A stretch of 52,387 bases of DNA from CAZOIA01 sp964579675 (GCA_964579675.1 CAZOIA010000012.1:1-52387), one strand, 5' to 3'. Shown: positions 42,160-50,605, numbered from the stretch's first letter. Translations and numbers: made by a program. The notes: generated by a model from the sequence alone, not told the origin.

Positions 42160-42405
42160 TCAGAATGCGAACACGGGTACCTCGATGCGCACCTCCGGCT
42201 TGCGGAGCTTGCGTTCCTGCAGAATCCGTTCGAGCCGTTCAAGTACCTGGCCGCGGAACACCTGCTCGCCGCACCGGCTGCAGACCCCGGTCGGGACAGA
42301 GCGGATAAGGACCCACTCACCCTCGTCCTGAAGACTCTGGTCGGTGAGGCGCTCTTCCATCCAGTTCCCGCAGACATGGCATTTTCCGTAGTCATAGTCC
42401 ATCAT
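42160..42405 (-). CDS. YgiT-type zinc-finger antitoxin-like protein
   Basis: An 81-residue protein with two CxxC pairs (GKCHVCGNW and GVCSRCGEQVF) about 30 residues apart, the YgiT/MqsA N-terminal zinc-finger arrangement. The second half (LERLERILQERKLRKPEVRI) is a helix. Such proteins are usually antitoxins for small RelE/MqsR- or DUF4258-like toxins. No intact toxin is beside it. It lies 22 bases after a paralogue and both end in a VPV-x-x-F-like C-terminus, so the pair seems to be a duplication. Either of the first two ATGs could be the start. Confidence 0.8.
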   Translation of the reverse strand: MMDYDYGKCHVCGNWMEERLTDQSLQDEGEWVLIRSVPTGVCSRCGEQVFRGQVLERLERILQERKLRKPEVRIEVPVFAF

Positions 42406-42427
42406 GGTGAACCTGCCGGAACGGTAG

Positions 42428-42679
42428 TCAGAATGGGGCCACGGGAACCTGCTCGGTATGAGTTGACGGCGTTGTGCCGTTGATCACCGACTCGACGCGC
42501 TTGAGGACTTCCGCGCTGTAGTAGTGGGCCTGGCACTGGTCACACACACCGATCGGCACGTTTTCGAGAATGGCGATACCGTCGCGGTGGTTGAACACCT
42601 CGCGGTCGACGCGCTGCTCCCGAACCGTTCCGGAGCAATACTCGCATGGAAAGCCGTACATCGGTTTATTGCCCGCCAT
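42428..42679 (-). CDS. YgiT-type zinc-finger antitoxin-like protein, paralogue
   Basis: An 83-residue paralogue of the following gene, with FPCEYCSGTV and GVCDQCQAHYY as the two zinc-binding CxxC pairs and a helix EVLKRVESVIN. Its ATG overlaps the end of a truncated upstream frame whose stop is at 42666, the usual toxin-then-antitoxin overlap for this family. The antitoxin appears intact whereas the toxin is reduced to a stub, so the module is an orphan antitoxin. Confidence 0.8.
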   Translation of the reverse strand: MAGNKPMYGFPCEYCSGTVREQRVDREVFNHRDGIAILENVPIGVCDQCQAHYYSAEVLKRVESVINGTTPSTHTEQVPVAPF

Positions 42680-42785
42680 TCTCGAGAATAAACGTCGTGA
42701 TGATCAACAACCGATCATCGGCGGCAAACCTCACGATCACTGCCACCGGCGCGCGATAGCGCCGCCGCACGGAGTCGCTTGTTAG
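42666..42785 (-). pseudogene. C-terminal stub of the toxin paired with the YgiT-type antitoxin
   Basis: About 40 codons ending RAPVAVIVRFAADDRLLIIT followed by TFILENGGQ and a stop that overlaps the antitoxin start. The segment has protein-like strand pattern and the expected position of a small RelE- or DUF4258-type toxin, but an in-frame stop at 42786-42788 and the adjacent HARE-HTH gene cut it off. No start codon with a ribosome binding site precedes it. The family call is tentative. Confidence 0.5.
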
Positions 42786-43714
42786 CTAGTTCTCTTCTTG
42801 ATCCGTTTAACAAGCTCTTCAGCACTAGGTACCGGATCATACTTCTCCTGGATAACTTCCTTTGTCTGGAGATCGTTCCTGATACGTGTGAGTAGGTCGG
42901 CGACGTCCTTGTTCATCGCGAGCTTGTTCAAGGTGTCCCACTCAAGTGCCTCCCGCTCCCGTGCGGGAAAGAGCACTTTCGAGCTGTCAGGGTCTTCAAG
43001 TTCTATGTGGATGACGCCTATGCCAAAGGCTGCCGACAATCGACGAAGCTCGTCGAGGAAGTCTTCGTCGGTTGATATCTCTGCCGCGACAAGATATCCT
43101 TCGTGCGCCCAGGAGGAATTTGAAACCGCTTGAAAGAATGCCTCTCGCAGATTGGAGAAGGAAAGGGCTTTCTTGATTTCAAAGGAGTAGAGCTTGGCAG
43201 CAGTGTTCCCGGTGGCTGCGCACAGATCGAGCACTTCTGGCTTCCAGTCCTCAATGGCGTAGTAAACACCGATCACGTCAGGATGAACCCACTGGCCGAA
43301 TTCCTTCTTCTTCGAGCGGCTGTGCCGAACGGTCTTGGTACACGCCTTGAAGTAGAGGCGGGCGTAGTACGCCAGAAAAGGATGAACGTCGGCCTCGTCG
43401 TAATCGTATGCGGTCGGAACACTGTCATCACCTGTGATCGCCTTCTCTATCTCCTTCTCCTTTGCCGGTACGAGCTCTTTGAGGAAATAGCGCGCAGGAC
43501 GCTGTCCCAGCTTCACGAAGATGGTGTCAGGATTATCTCGGGTATTGGTGAAAATCACAGAATACAGCGTGGCGGCGGGCGTCTTCCCTTCAGAATCCAG
43601 GCGTTCGTCATACCCCTTCGCTACGGCAATCTTCCATATCTCACTCGGAGATAGTGGCCTGCCTTCTTCCCGGAGGATCTTCTCAGCAAGAGCTAGGAAT
43701 GTGAGCTTTGTCAT
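42782..43714 (-). CDS. HARE-HTH domain protein, HrgA-like
   Basis: A 310-residue protein with an N-terminal HARE-HTH winged helix (residues 1-75: FLALAEKILREEGRPLSPSE, then IWKIAVAKGYD and TLYSVIFTNTRDNPDTIFVK). The C-terminal part (about 95-250) resembles the COG2958/HrgA group, with HPDVIGVYYAIEDWKPEVLD, KLYSFEIKKALSFSNLREAF and EGYLVAAEIS; the D...E-x-K pattern (FEIKKAL) suggests a restriction-endonuclease-like fold. In other genomes such proteins accompany restriction-modification or defence loci. Base composition is clearly lower in GC than the flanking genes, a sign of transfer. GGGAGGT precedes the ATG. It is framed by attC-like sequences on both sides, so it may be an integron-type cassette. 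Confidence 0.78.
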   Translation of the reverse strand: MTKLTFLALAEKILREEGRPLSPSEIWKIAVAKGYDERLDSEGKTPAATLYSVIFTNTRDNPDTIFVKLGQRPARYFLKELVPAKEKEIEKAITGDDSVPTAYDYDEADVHPFLAYYARLYFKACTKTVRHSRSKKKEFGQWVHPDVIGVYYAIEDWKPEVLDLCAATGNTAAKLYSFEIKKALSFSNLREAFFQAVSNSSWAHEGYLVAAEISTDEDFLDELRRLSAAFGIGVIHIELEDPDSSKVLFPAREREALEWDTLNKLAMNKDVADLLTRIRNDLQTKEVIQEKYDPVPSAEELVKRIKKRTS

Positions 43715-43726
43715 ATTACCTCCCGT

Positions 43727-43796
43727 GGCTAACGCTGAACATTACCGGTGCGGGAAGGCCACGCCTTCCCTCGTCTGGTGTACGCACTTGTTGACC
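43727..43796 (-). other. attC-like recombination site (degenerate)
   Basis: On the minus strand the segment runs from GTCAACAAGTGCG through CACCAGACG, the hairpin GGGAAGGC-GTG-GCCTTCCC and CGCACCGGTAATG to AGCGTTAGCC. This is the layout of integron attC sites: a CAAC-type left core, an imperfect stem and a GTTAG-type right core. The outer arms pair poorly, so it is decayed or a chance resemblance. It sits between the stop of yifB and the HARE-HTH gene. Confidence 0.45.
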
Positions 43797-43821
43797 TGTC
43801 TCCTGCATTCACCTCTCGGTC

Positions 43822-45351
43822 TTACAATTGCCGGTCCAATCTCCTGTACATGATCGCTTCGCTGACGTGGTCGGCTCTGACGTTGTCCTCGCCGGCCAGG
43901 TCGGCGATCGTGCGGGCGACGCGGAGGATCTTGTCGTGAGCCCGGGCGCTGAGGCCGAGCTGGGTCAGGGCCTGTTTGAGCAGTTGCTCGCCCGCGTCGT
44001 CGAGCTTGCAGTGCTTGCGCAGTTGCCGCGAGCCCATCTGGCCGTTGAGCATCGTGCTACGCTCGCCGAAGCGCTGGCGCTGCATTCGCAGGGCACTTAG
44101 GACCTGCTCACGCATGGTGGCGCTGTCGCTGCCGTCGCGGGTGCTGCGCAGCTCGCGATAGGGCACCGGCGGCACCTCGATGTGGATGTCGATCCGGTCG
44201 ATCAGCGGGCCGCTGATCCGCGACAGGTACTTGTCGATCTGCGTGGGCGAGCACTTGCAGGGCTTGTTAGGGTCGGTGAAGTAGCCGCAGGGACACGGAT
44301 TCATGGCCGCCACCAGCACGAACCGGGCCGGAAACGAGATGGACGAGTGCGAACGAGCGATGGTGACCACGCCGTCTTCAAGCGGCTGGCGAAGCGTCTC
44401 CAGAATTGCGCGGGGGAACTCGGGGAACTCATCGAGGAAGAGCAGGCCCCGATGGGCGAGCGAGACCTCGCCCGCCTGGGGGATGGACCCGCCGCCGACC
44501 AGGGCCGGTGCACTGGCAGAGTGATGCGGGGCTCGCACCGGCCGACGGGCCAACAGCGCCTGACCGGCCGGCAACTTGCCGGCGGCCGAGTAGATCCGCG
44601 TCGCCTCCAGCGACTCGACCAGCGTCAGCGGCGGCAGGATGGTCGGCAGCCGCTTGCTCAACATCGTCTTGCCCGTGCCGGGTGGGCCCATCAAGAGCAC
44701 GTTGTGCCCGCCCGCCGCGGCAACCACAAGTGCCCGCTTCGCCGACTCCTGGCCGCGGACCTCGCTGAAGTCGACCTCGTAGCGAGAGGCCTCGGCGAAC
44801 ACGGCATCGAGGTCGATGATCGTGGGCTCGAGCGGCAACTGATCGTTGAGAAACCCGACCGCCTCGGCCAGTGTGCCGATGCCGATCACCTCGATGTCAT
44901 CGACGACCGCCGCTTCCGGCGCGTTGTCCCGCGGTACAATCACGCCGGCGAGCCCCCGGTCCCTGGCGAGCATGGCCATCGACAACCCACCTTTGATGGG
45001 CCGAACGCGACCGTCCAGGGCCAGCTCACCCGCGATCAGGTATTCGCGAACCCGATCCGGCGTCCCTTCGCCGTCGGCGAAGATCATGCCCAGCGCGATC
45101 GGCAAGTCGAATGCCGGGCCCTCTTTCTTGACGTCCGCCGGGGCGAGATTGATGACCGTCTTGTACTTGGGCCAACTGTAGCCGGAGTTGCGAAGGGCGC
45201 TGCGGACGCGTTCGAGGCTCTCCTTGACCGCAGTATCCGGCAAGCCCACGATTGCCGCCGCCGCAAACCCCCGCGAGGCAACGTCCACCTCGACCTCGCA
45301 CCCGATAGCGTCGATCCCCACCAACGCCACGCTCTGCAATCGTGCCAGCAT
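43822..45351 (-). CDS. yifB: YifB/ComM-family Mg-chelatase-like AAA+ ATPase
   Basis: AAA+ ATPase of the ComM/YifB family; in naturally competent bacteria ComM acts as a branch-migration helicase during recombination of incoming DNA. The 509-residue length is standard. Residues 1-180 form the N-terminal Lon-protease-like domain (VEVDVASRGFAAAAIVGLPD), then the AAA+ core has GPPGTGKTMLSKRLP (Walker A), GLLFLDEFPEF (Walker B) and a zinc-binding loop NPCPCGYFTDPNKPCKCSP. The C-terminal Mg-chelatase domain ends DHVSEAIMYRRLDRQL. A diverged duplicate of this end lies at 42006, beyond the adjacent islet. Confidence 0.95.
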   Translation of the reverse strand: MLARLQSVALVGIDAIGCEVEVDVASRGFAAAAIVGLPDTAVKESLERVRSALRNSGYSWPKYKTVINLAPADVKKEGPAFDLPIALGMIFADGEGTPDRVREYLIAGELALDGRVRPIKGGLSMAMLARDRGLAGVIVPRDNAPEAAVVDDIEVIGIGTLAEAVGFLNDQLPLEPTIIDLDAVFAEASRYEVDFSEVRGQESAKRALVVAAAGGHNVLLMGPPGTGKTMLSKRLPTILPPLTLVESLEATRIYSAAGKLPAGQALLARRPVRAPHHSASAPALVGGGSIPQAGEVSLAHRGLLFLDEFPEFPRAILETLRQPLEDGVVTIARSHSSISFPARFVLVAAMNPCPCGYFTDPNKPCKCSPTQIDKYLSRISGPLIDRIDIHIEVPPVPYRELRSTRDGSDSATMREQVLSALRMQRQRFGERSTMLNGQMGSRQLRKHCKLDDAGEQLLKQALTQLGLSARAHDKILRVARTIADLAGEDNVRADHVSEAIMYRRLDRQL

Positions 45352-45525
45352 GCGGGCATTGTAGGGGGCCAGGCTATCGGCATCAAGTGCGACTTCCTTA
45401 TGATAAGTGAGCTGTAAACGGGCTCGGCAATCGCAATCAACGGATCGTTCCGGCGGCTTGCGCGCCTGCCTTGATCGCTTTCGCAGTGAGGTTCATCTGC
45501 GAGGTCGGAAGAACCCCGGCCAGAC

Positions 45526-46443
45526 TCAGCGGTAATGCCGCTTGAGCTCGGAGATGTACTGGCTCCCCACGCTGTCGGCGTGTTCGCTGAGCCAATCGCT
45601 CAGGCGTGTGGGCGCGGTTGGGGGCCCGTCGGAGACCAGTAGATTGCCCATCAGCCCGTCCATTTCATCACGGGTCAGCATGACGTCATCGACGAGATGG
45701 CCGATCGGCCGGGAAAGGAGATGTGCCAGCCATGGACGAAGATGAATGATCCTGGCCCGGCGGTGGACCGTGTCCGCGATGAGCCGGACACACTCGTCAA
45801 ACGTGAGAACCTCGGGGCCGATGGCATCCGTGATTGTGTTCTCGTGCTTGTCCGCGAGCTGTACCGCCAACTCGGCCAGGTCCTCCACGAACACCGGCTG
45901 GAGCCGATAGTCGCCCCTTCCAGGCACGACAAACACCGGAAGGTGCCGCAGAAGCCATGCGATGTTGTTGATCAGGATACCCCCATCTCCGAAGATGACC
46001 GCGGGCCGGATGATCGCATAGGAGAGACCGGACGCCATGATCGCCGTTTCCACCAGTCCTTTCCCTTTGAAGTACGGAAGGTGTGATTCTCCGGAGGCGC
46101 TGGTGATGCTGAGGTGCACGATCCTGCGGACGGCCGCGTCGCAGGCCGCCTTGATGAGGGTCTTCGTGTTCTCGACCGCTTTGTCGAACGTGACCTGCCC
46201 GTGTGGGAAACGCACCCAGTACGTGTTGAACAGGGTCGCCGCCCCCCGCAGGCTCCGGACGAGTTCATCGGGGTCGTCAAATGCAAGCGGCGCGACATCA
46301 ACCTGCTCGCCGAACGGATTGTGGCGGTTGGGGTGGCCGGTCAGCGTCCTGACCGGCTTGCCTGTGGCAATAAGGCGCCGGGTAATGTACTTGCCCGTGT
46401 AGCCGAACGCCCCCGTTACCACGTGGAATTGTTCGTCTTTCAC
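45526..46443 (-). CDS. NmrA/SDR-type NAD(P)-binding protein
   Basis: Atypical short-chain dehydrogenase of the NmrA/NDUFA9-like group. The Rossmann motif reads VVTGAFGYTGKYITRRL near the N-terminus, and a possible catalytic YxxxK occurs in YFKGKG around residue 140, after a conserved HLSITSASG strand. AIIRPAVIFGDGGILINNIA is typical of extended SDRs. An upstream ATG at 46521 would add 26 polar residues; the GTG at 46443 gives the expected N-terminus and is preferred. Substrate and partner are unknown. It stands alone between yifB and a radical SAM gene. Confidence 0.82.
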   Translation of the reverse strand: MKDEQFHVVTGAFGYTGKYITRRLIATGKPVRTLTGHPNRHNPFGEQVDVAPLAFDDPDELVRSLRGAATLFNTYWVRFPHGQVTFDKAVENTKTLIKAACDAAVRRIVHLSITSASGESHLPYFKGKGLVETAIMASGLSYAIIRPAVIFGDGGILINNIAWLLRHLPVFVVPGRGDYRLQPVFVEDLAELAVQLADKHENTITDAIGPEVLTFDECVRLIADTVHRRARIIHLRPWLAHLLSRPIGHLVDDVMLTRDEMDGLMGNLLVSDGPPTAPTRLSDWLSEHADSVGSQYISELKRHYR

Positions 46444-46609
46444 AGGCTCGTCTCGCTCTTGCGGCGTTCTCTTGCGAATTCGTGGGGGTGACGCGCTCCC
46501 CTGCGGGTCGCGGCTAAACACACCTCGTGACGGCCACCTCTAATTGCTTCCTTTCTTCCTTCCTTCATTCAACCTCTGAAGGTCTCCCGAGCACGTACGC
46601 GAGTGCGGT

Positions 46610-47569
46610 TCAATCGAATCGCCACAGGCCCGCCTCGCGGGCCAGCTCCCAGGCCCGGGCCAGTTCCCGGCGGGTGGGCGGGCGGTTTATCTCCTCGTAA
46701 CGGAGCTTGCCGCCGGGCATCGCCTCGCCGACCCGGTGCGCCGGGCGGTACTGGGCCATGACGTTCACGAAGGTGTCCTTCGAGACGTCCCCGGCCAGCC
46801 AGCGGAAGATCTCGGCACTCTCGTCCAGCAGGCCCGGCATGACCAGGTGTCGGACCAGCAGACCCCGGCACGCGATGCCATCGGGGGTAAGGTGCAGGTC
46901 GCCCACTTGCCGGTACATCTCGCTAATTGCCTCCCGGGCGCATCGGGCGTAATCCTTCGCGCCCAGGTATCGCCCGCAGGCCTCAGGGGAGAAGAGCTTG
47001 AAATCCGGCATGTAGATGTCAACCAGTCCATCGAGCTGCCGGAGTGATTCCAGCGAATCATAGGCGCTGGTGTTGTAGGCGATCGGGACGTTCAGGCCGC
47101 CTTCGATAGCGATCGCGATTGCCTCGATGACCTGCGGCACCACGTGCTCGGGCGTCACGAAGTTGATGTTGTGACAGCCTCGACCCTGCAGGGCGAGCAT
47201 GATCTCGGCGGTTTCCTGGGGCGTGCACTCGCGACCGGAGTCCGCCTGGCTGATGTCGGCGTTCTGGCAGAATACGCACCGCAGGTTGCAGCGGGCGAAG
47301 AAGATGGTCCCGCTGCCTGCGTGGCCTCGCAGGCAATCCTCTTCGCCGAAATGAGGGGATGCGGAGCTGACCATGGCGTAGCGACCGGTATGACACACCT
47401 TCGTTTCGCCGGCGAGACGGTCCACGTTGCACCGGCGGGGGCAGACCCGGCACGGCTGGAGCGATTCGAGCGCGGCGCGGACCCGATCGGGGAGCTCCTC
47501 ACGCCGCCCGGGGGCCAGGTAAGCGGGCTCGAAGTGCTCGATCGTGAACTTCTCGGGTGCTCGCGGCAT
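46610..47569 (-). CDS. radical SAM protein, pyruvate-formate-lyase-activase-like
   Basis: Radical SAM enzyme of the PflA-like / AmmeMemoRadiSam-associated group. The cluster motif is ARCNLRCVFCQNADISQ (CxxxCxxC), preceded by a separate Cys cluster QPCRVCPRRCNVDRLAGE and VCHTGRY that may bind another Fe-S centre or zinc. Downstream are ALQGRGCHNINFVTPEHV, MPDFKLFSPEACGRYL and LVRHLVMPGLLDESAEIF, typical of this family. The ATG at 47569 (MPRAPEKFTIEHFEPAYL) is preferred over the upstream ATG at 47716. No glycyl-radical enzyme or AmmeMemo partner is in the window, so the target is unknown. Confidence 0.87.
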   Translation of the reverse strand: MPRAPEKFTIEHFEPAYLAPGRREELPDRVRAALESLQPCRVCPRRCNVDRLAGETKVCHTGRYAMVSSASPHFGEEDCLRGHAGSGTIFFARCNLRCVFCQNADISQADSGRECTPQETAEIMLALQGRGCHNINFVTPEHVVPQVIEAIAIAIEGGLNVPIAYNTSAYDSLESLRQLDGLVDIYMPDFKLFSPEACGRYLGAKDYARCAREAISEMYRQVGDLHLTPDGIACRGLLVRHLVMPGLLDESAEIFRWLAGDVSKDTFVNVMAQYRPAHRVGEAMPGGKLRYEEINRPPTRRELARAWELAREAGLWRFD

Positions 47570-47961
47570 CTCAAGTCCATTCCTGCCAGGGGCTTGCGTG
47601 TGACGGACCCGCCTCGCACGTCCGACAACCTGCTGAGATTCTCGGCAATTGCTTCGACAGCGGTCGGAATGTGTCGTATATGTATTGTAGCCGAAGCGGT
47701 CGAGCTCCGGATCCAAGTACCGGCCTTAATGTCCATCGTGGCCGGGGCGTCAGGATATCAGCCTTAGGCTGTCATAATCCGGTTTTCCGGAGCGCCAGGC
47801 ATAGTTGGGCAGGCCGTTTCGGCTTCTTTGGTGTTTGCCTTACCCGGCAAGTCACGCACACGTGGCGTCCCGGCGGCCGCACCTCCCCCACACAGCGTTG
47901 CAGCACGCCATCATCGCGCGGAGGCATCTTTGGCGCAACGTTTGGAAGCGTGGACCTGCAA
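47570..47961. other. intergenic stretch between the methyltransferase and radical SAM genes
   Basis: No convincing gene. On the minus strand TACAAT near 47684-47689 could be the -10 box of the radical SAM gene, with no clear -35. A small hairpin CCGG-TTTT-CCGG lies near 47780. Confidence 0.35.
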
Positions 47962-48822
47962 TCATTCGCCGCCTTTGTCGCGGACCAGCGGCACGAACTG
48001 GACCTCGGTTACCGTTTGCGTGCGGCGCTTGCCATCCGGCGTTTTCGTGTGGACCACGAGCCGTTGGACCCCGTAAGGGGCACCCATGGGCATCACAATC
48101 CGGCCGCCGGGCTTGAGCTGCTCCCACAGCGGACCGGGCACCTCCGCGATGGCACAGGTGAGGATAATCACATCGAACGGCGCCGCCTCCGGCCAGCCGA
48201 GGTAACCGTCCCCGCAACGGCAATGGACCTTGTCGTAACCCTGCTCGCGGAGGGTGCGCCGGGCCCGCTCGGCCAGGGGTTCCAGCAGCTCGATGCTGTA
48301 GACGTGCGGCGTCAGGTGAGCGAGGACCGCCGCCTGGTAGCCCGAGCCGGTCCCGATTTCCAGCACCTTGGTTTCCGGGGTGAGCTGCAGCAGTTCGGTC
48401 ATCAGGGCAACGATGTACGGCTGCGAGATGGTCTGGTTGTGACCGATCGGCAGGGCACCGTCCGCATACGCGAGCCCGCGGCGGACGCGGGGTACGAACA
48501 CGTGCCGGGGCACCGCCCGCATCGCTTCCAGTACGCGCTGGTCGTGGACCGGGGTGCGCCAATCCAGCGGACGGGCAATCTGGGTCTCGACCATCCGGTT
48601 TCGTTCCTCGACCCGCTCGTTGGCGGCACGCGGCGTCGGTGGCCGCCACTTGGCTGCCGGCTGAGTCGTGCTGCCCGGTCGGGTCGCAGAACCCGGCTGC
48701 GTCGAGATCGCGGTTTGTCTGGTGTCCGCGGTGTCGGAACCGCACGAACAGTGGAGCAGGGTCATCGCGGCGGCGACGATCAGGATCACGCTCAGCAGAT
48801 CAGACAGCCTCTGGAATGACAT
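47962..48822 (-). CDS. pcm: exported protein-L-isoaspartate O-methyltransferase
   Basis: SAM-dependent methyltransferase that starts repair of isoaspartyl residues in damaged proteins. The PCMT domain (residues about 85-286) has MVETQIARPLDWRTPVHDQR, VPRHVFVP, GHNQTISQPYIVALM, the SAM motif VLEIGTGSGYQAAVL and LWEQLKPGGRIVMPMG. Unusually, residues 1-28 form a signal peptide with lipobox-like LLHC, followed by a Ser/Thr/Pro-rich linker, so the enzyme should act outside the cytoplasm. There SAM is not normally available, so function needs explanation. The gene is the first of a minus-strand group with no obvious functional link to its neighbours. Confidence 0.9.
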   Translation of the reverse strand: MSFQRLSDLLSVILIVAAAMTLLHCSCGSDTADTRQTAISTQPGSATRPGSTTQPAAKWRPPTPRAANERVEERNRMVETQIARPLDWRTPVHDQRVLEAMRAVPRHVFVPRVRRGLAYADGALPIGHNQTISQPYIVALMTELLQLTPETKVLEIGTGSGYQAAVLAHLTPHVYSIELLEPLAERARRTLREQGYDKVHCRCGDGYLGWPEAAPFDVIILTCAIAEVPGPLWEQLKPGGRIVMPMGAPYGVQRLVVHTKTPDGKRRTQTVTEVQFVPLVRDKGGE

Positions 48823-48893
48823 GGCTCACCTCCCGGCGACGGCTTGCTGAAATGATCGCTCTCACGGCGGACCAGTGAGCGCCGGCGCCGGGC

Positions 48894-49898
48894 TCACCGG
48901 TAGCCGATCCGACGCAGTACCGCATCGGTCGTGGCCTCGTTATCCTCAACGGCGTGGTCCGATTTACCGGTCAGACCAGCGGCCGGGTACATCCCTTGAG
49001 AGTAAACGGGATACATCTCGGTCCGCAGTTGGGCAAGGGTCTGGTGTACCGATCGGGTTTGCCGGGCGTGCCGAAGGGCGTCGATGTCGAGGGGAGCGAC
49101 GACGATCTTCTCGCCGGGTCCTGGATCGGCCTGGCTGAGAATCCGCCCGTCGTAGTCCACCACCATGCTGCCCCCCGGCCAGGAGAACGGGGGGTAGTGC
49201 CTTAGCGACGCGCCCTGGTTGGCGGCCACGACGTAGGCCATGTTCTCCAGGGCCCGACAACGGTTGACGATCGTCCACCAGTCCATCGGCGCGGTCGCCC
49301 CCCACGGATCCATGTAAGCCGACACGCGCACGAGGATCTCCGCCCCGTTGGCGGCGAGCTGACGCAATACCTCCGGGAAGAGCCAATCGTAGCAGATCGC
49401 CGCGCCGATCTTGCCGATCGGCGTGTCCGCCACGGGAAAGACCTCCTCGCCATAGCCGGCCAGATCGTGCGGGCTGGCGTGGACTTCCCACGGCAACCAG
49501 GGGTTGACCTTGCGGTACCGGGACAGGATGCCCTCAGGACCGATCAGACAGGAGGTATTGAAGACGACGTCCGGCCACCGCGGATCGCGTTCGAGGAACG
49601 TACCGGTCTGAATGTAAACGCCAAGCTGGCGGGCTTTGGCAAGGTACCGGTCCGTGTGTTGGTTCGGGATCGGCACGGCCAGCTTCTCGAGCAGCTCGCG
49701 GCTGGTGGGATAGACGGGAGCGGCATGGGCGAATTCCGGGAAAACGAAAAGCCTGACCTGCCCGAGGGGCCGGTAGCCCACGACCGTCTCCTCGATCATC
49801 GCCAGCATGCGATCGGTGTGGCTTGCGATCTCGTCGCGGTTACGCGGGCACGCCAGGTCCGTCTGGCAGGCGGCGGCAAGATACCGAACGTTACTCAT
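48894..49898 (-). CDS. carbon-nitrogen hydrolase (nitrilase superfamily)
   Basis: Nitrilase-superfamily amidase or carbamoylase of 334 residues. The Glu-Lys-Cys triad is visible: FVFPEFAHAAP (Glu), LSRYRKVNPWLPWE (Lys) and AAICYDWLFPEVLRQLA (Cys). GASLRHYPPFSWPGGSMVVD and EKIVVAPLDID are typical closing strands. The ATG at 49898 gives a normal N-terminus (MSNVRYLAAACQTDL), while the upstream in-frame ATG at 50057 adds 53 residues of Arg-rich translation that overlaps the promoter region of the divergent pilin gene. It probably acts on an N-carbamoyl or amide metabolite, but I cannot say which. Confidence 0.88.
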   Translation of the reverse strand: MSNVRYLAAACQTDLACPRNRDEIASHTDRMLAMIEETVVGYRPLGQVRLFVFPEFAHAAPVYPTSRELLEKLAVPIPNQHTDRYLAKARQLGVYIQTGTFLERDPRWPDVVFNTSCLIGPEGILSRYRKVNPWLPWEVHASPHDLAGYGEEVFPVADTPIGKIGAAICYDWLFPEVLRQLAANGAEILVRVSAYMDPWGATAPMDWWTIVNRCRALENMAYVVAANQGASLRHYPPFSWPGGSMVVDYDGRILSQADPGPGEKIVVAPLDIDALRHARQTRSVHQTLAQLRTEMYPVYSQGMYPAAGLTGKSDHAVEDNEATTDAVLRRIGYR

Positions 49899-50077
49899 GG
49901 GGCACTTTCTCTGCTTCGGCGTCGTGGTATTTCCGGGTCCGTTGGCTATAGTCTGGCCGAACGTGTCCGAAATGCAACTGGGGCGATCGAACTCGGGGCA
50001 CCACATGACCGATACACGGACAACGGCCCTGCGACGCCGGCGCCGGGGCCGCACCAAGGACGATTGTGTTGGGACGG

Positions 50078-50605
50078 ATGAGGCTATCGGACCGTCGTGG
50101 GTTTTCGCTGATCGAGCTGGTCATCGTGGTCGTTATTCTCGGCCTGATCGCCGGCATCGCGGTCCCACGATTGACCAGGGCGTCGCAAGGCTCGGGCGAG
50201 GTGGCCCTGTCCGCCGATCTGAAAGCGTTTCGGGAGGCGATTGATTTCTACGAGGTGGAGCACGGCGGCGACTGGCCGGCCCTGCGGGCGGCCGGCAACG
50301 GAGTAGGGCCGCAGAACGGCGAAGCATTCAGACTCCAGCTCACCTGGTACACGGCTGAGAACGGCGAGGCCAGCCCAACGTCCGATGCTAAGCATTACCT
50401 GGGGCCTTACCTTCGCAAGATCCCCCCGCTACCGGTCGGCTCGAGAGCCGGCCAGAGCGCGGTACACACCACAAACCATTTCTCCACCCCGGGAATCCCA
50501 GGTCCGAACTACGGGTGGGAATACGAGCACTACTTGGGCCACATCCGCGCCAACCTCCCCGCCGATGAGGTGGGATCGAATGGCATCCCGTACTACGAAT
50601 GGTAG
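50078..50605 (+). CDS. solitary pseudopilin/type IV pilin-like protein
   Basis: A 175-residue prepilin outside the main secretion locus. The short leader MRLSDRRG is cut before FSLIELVIVVVILGLIAGIA, with Glu at +5. The soluble domain starts ADLKAFREAIDFYEVEHGGD, the common GspG/PulG-like helix, and ends with a Gly/Tyr-rich region (NYGWEYEHYLGHIRANLP, PYYEW) unlike GspG's calcium loop. An ATG four codons upstream is possible. It is divergent from the nitrilase gene. It may be an alternative pseudopilin fed to the same machine or part of another filament; no assembly gene is adjacent. Confidence 0.85.
   Translation: MRLSDRRGFSLIELVIVVVILGLIAGIAVPRLTRASQGSGEVALSADLKAFREAIDFYEVEHGGDWPALRAAGNGVGPQNGEAFRLQLTWYTAENGEASPTSDAKHYLGPYLRKIPPLPVGSRAGQSAVHTTNHFSTPGIPGPNYGWEYEHYLGHIRANLPADEVGSNGIPYYEW

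Noticed and set aside
47557..48819. 420-codon plus-strand ORF
   Set aside because: Antisense to the isoaspartyl methyltransferase, with no ribosome binding site and no domain.
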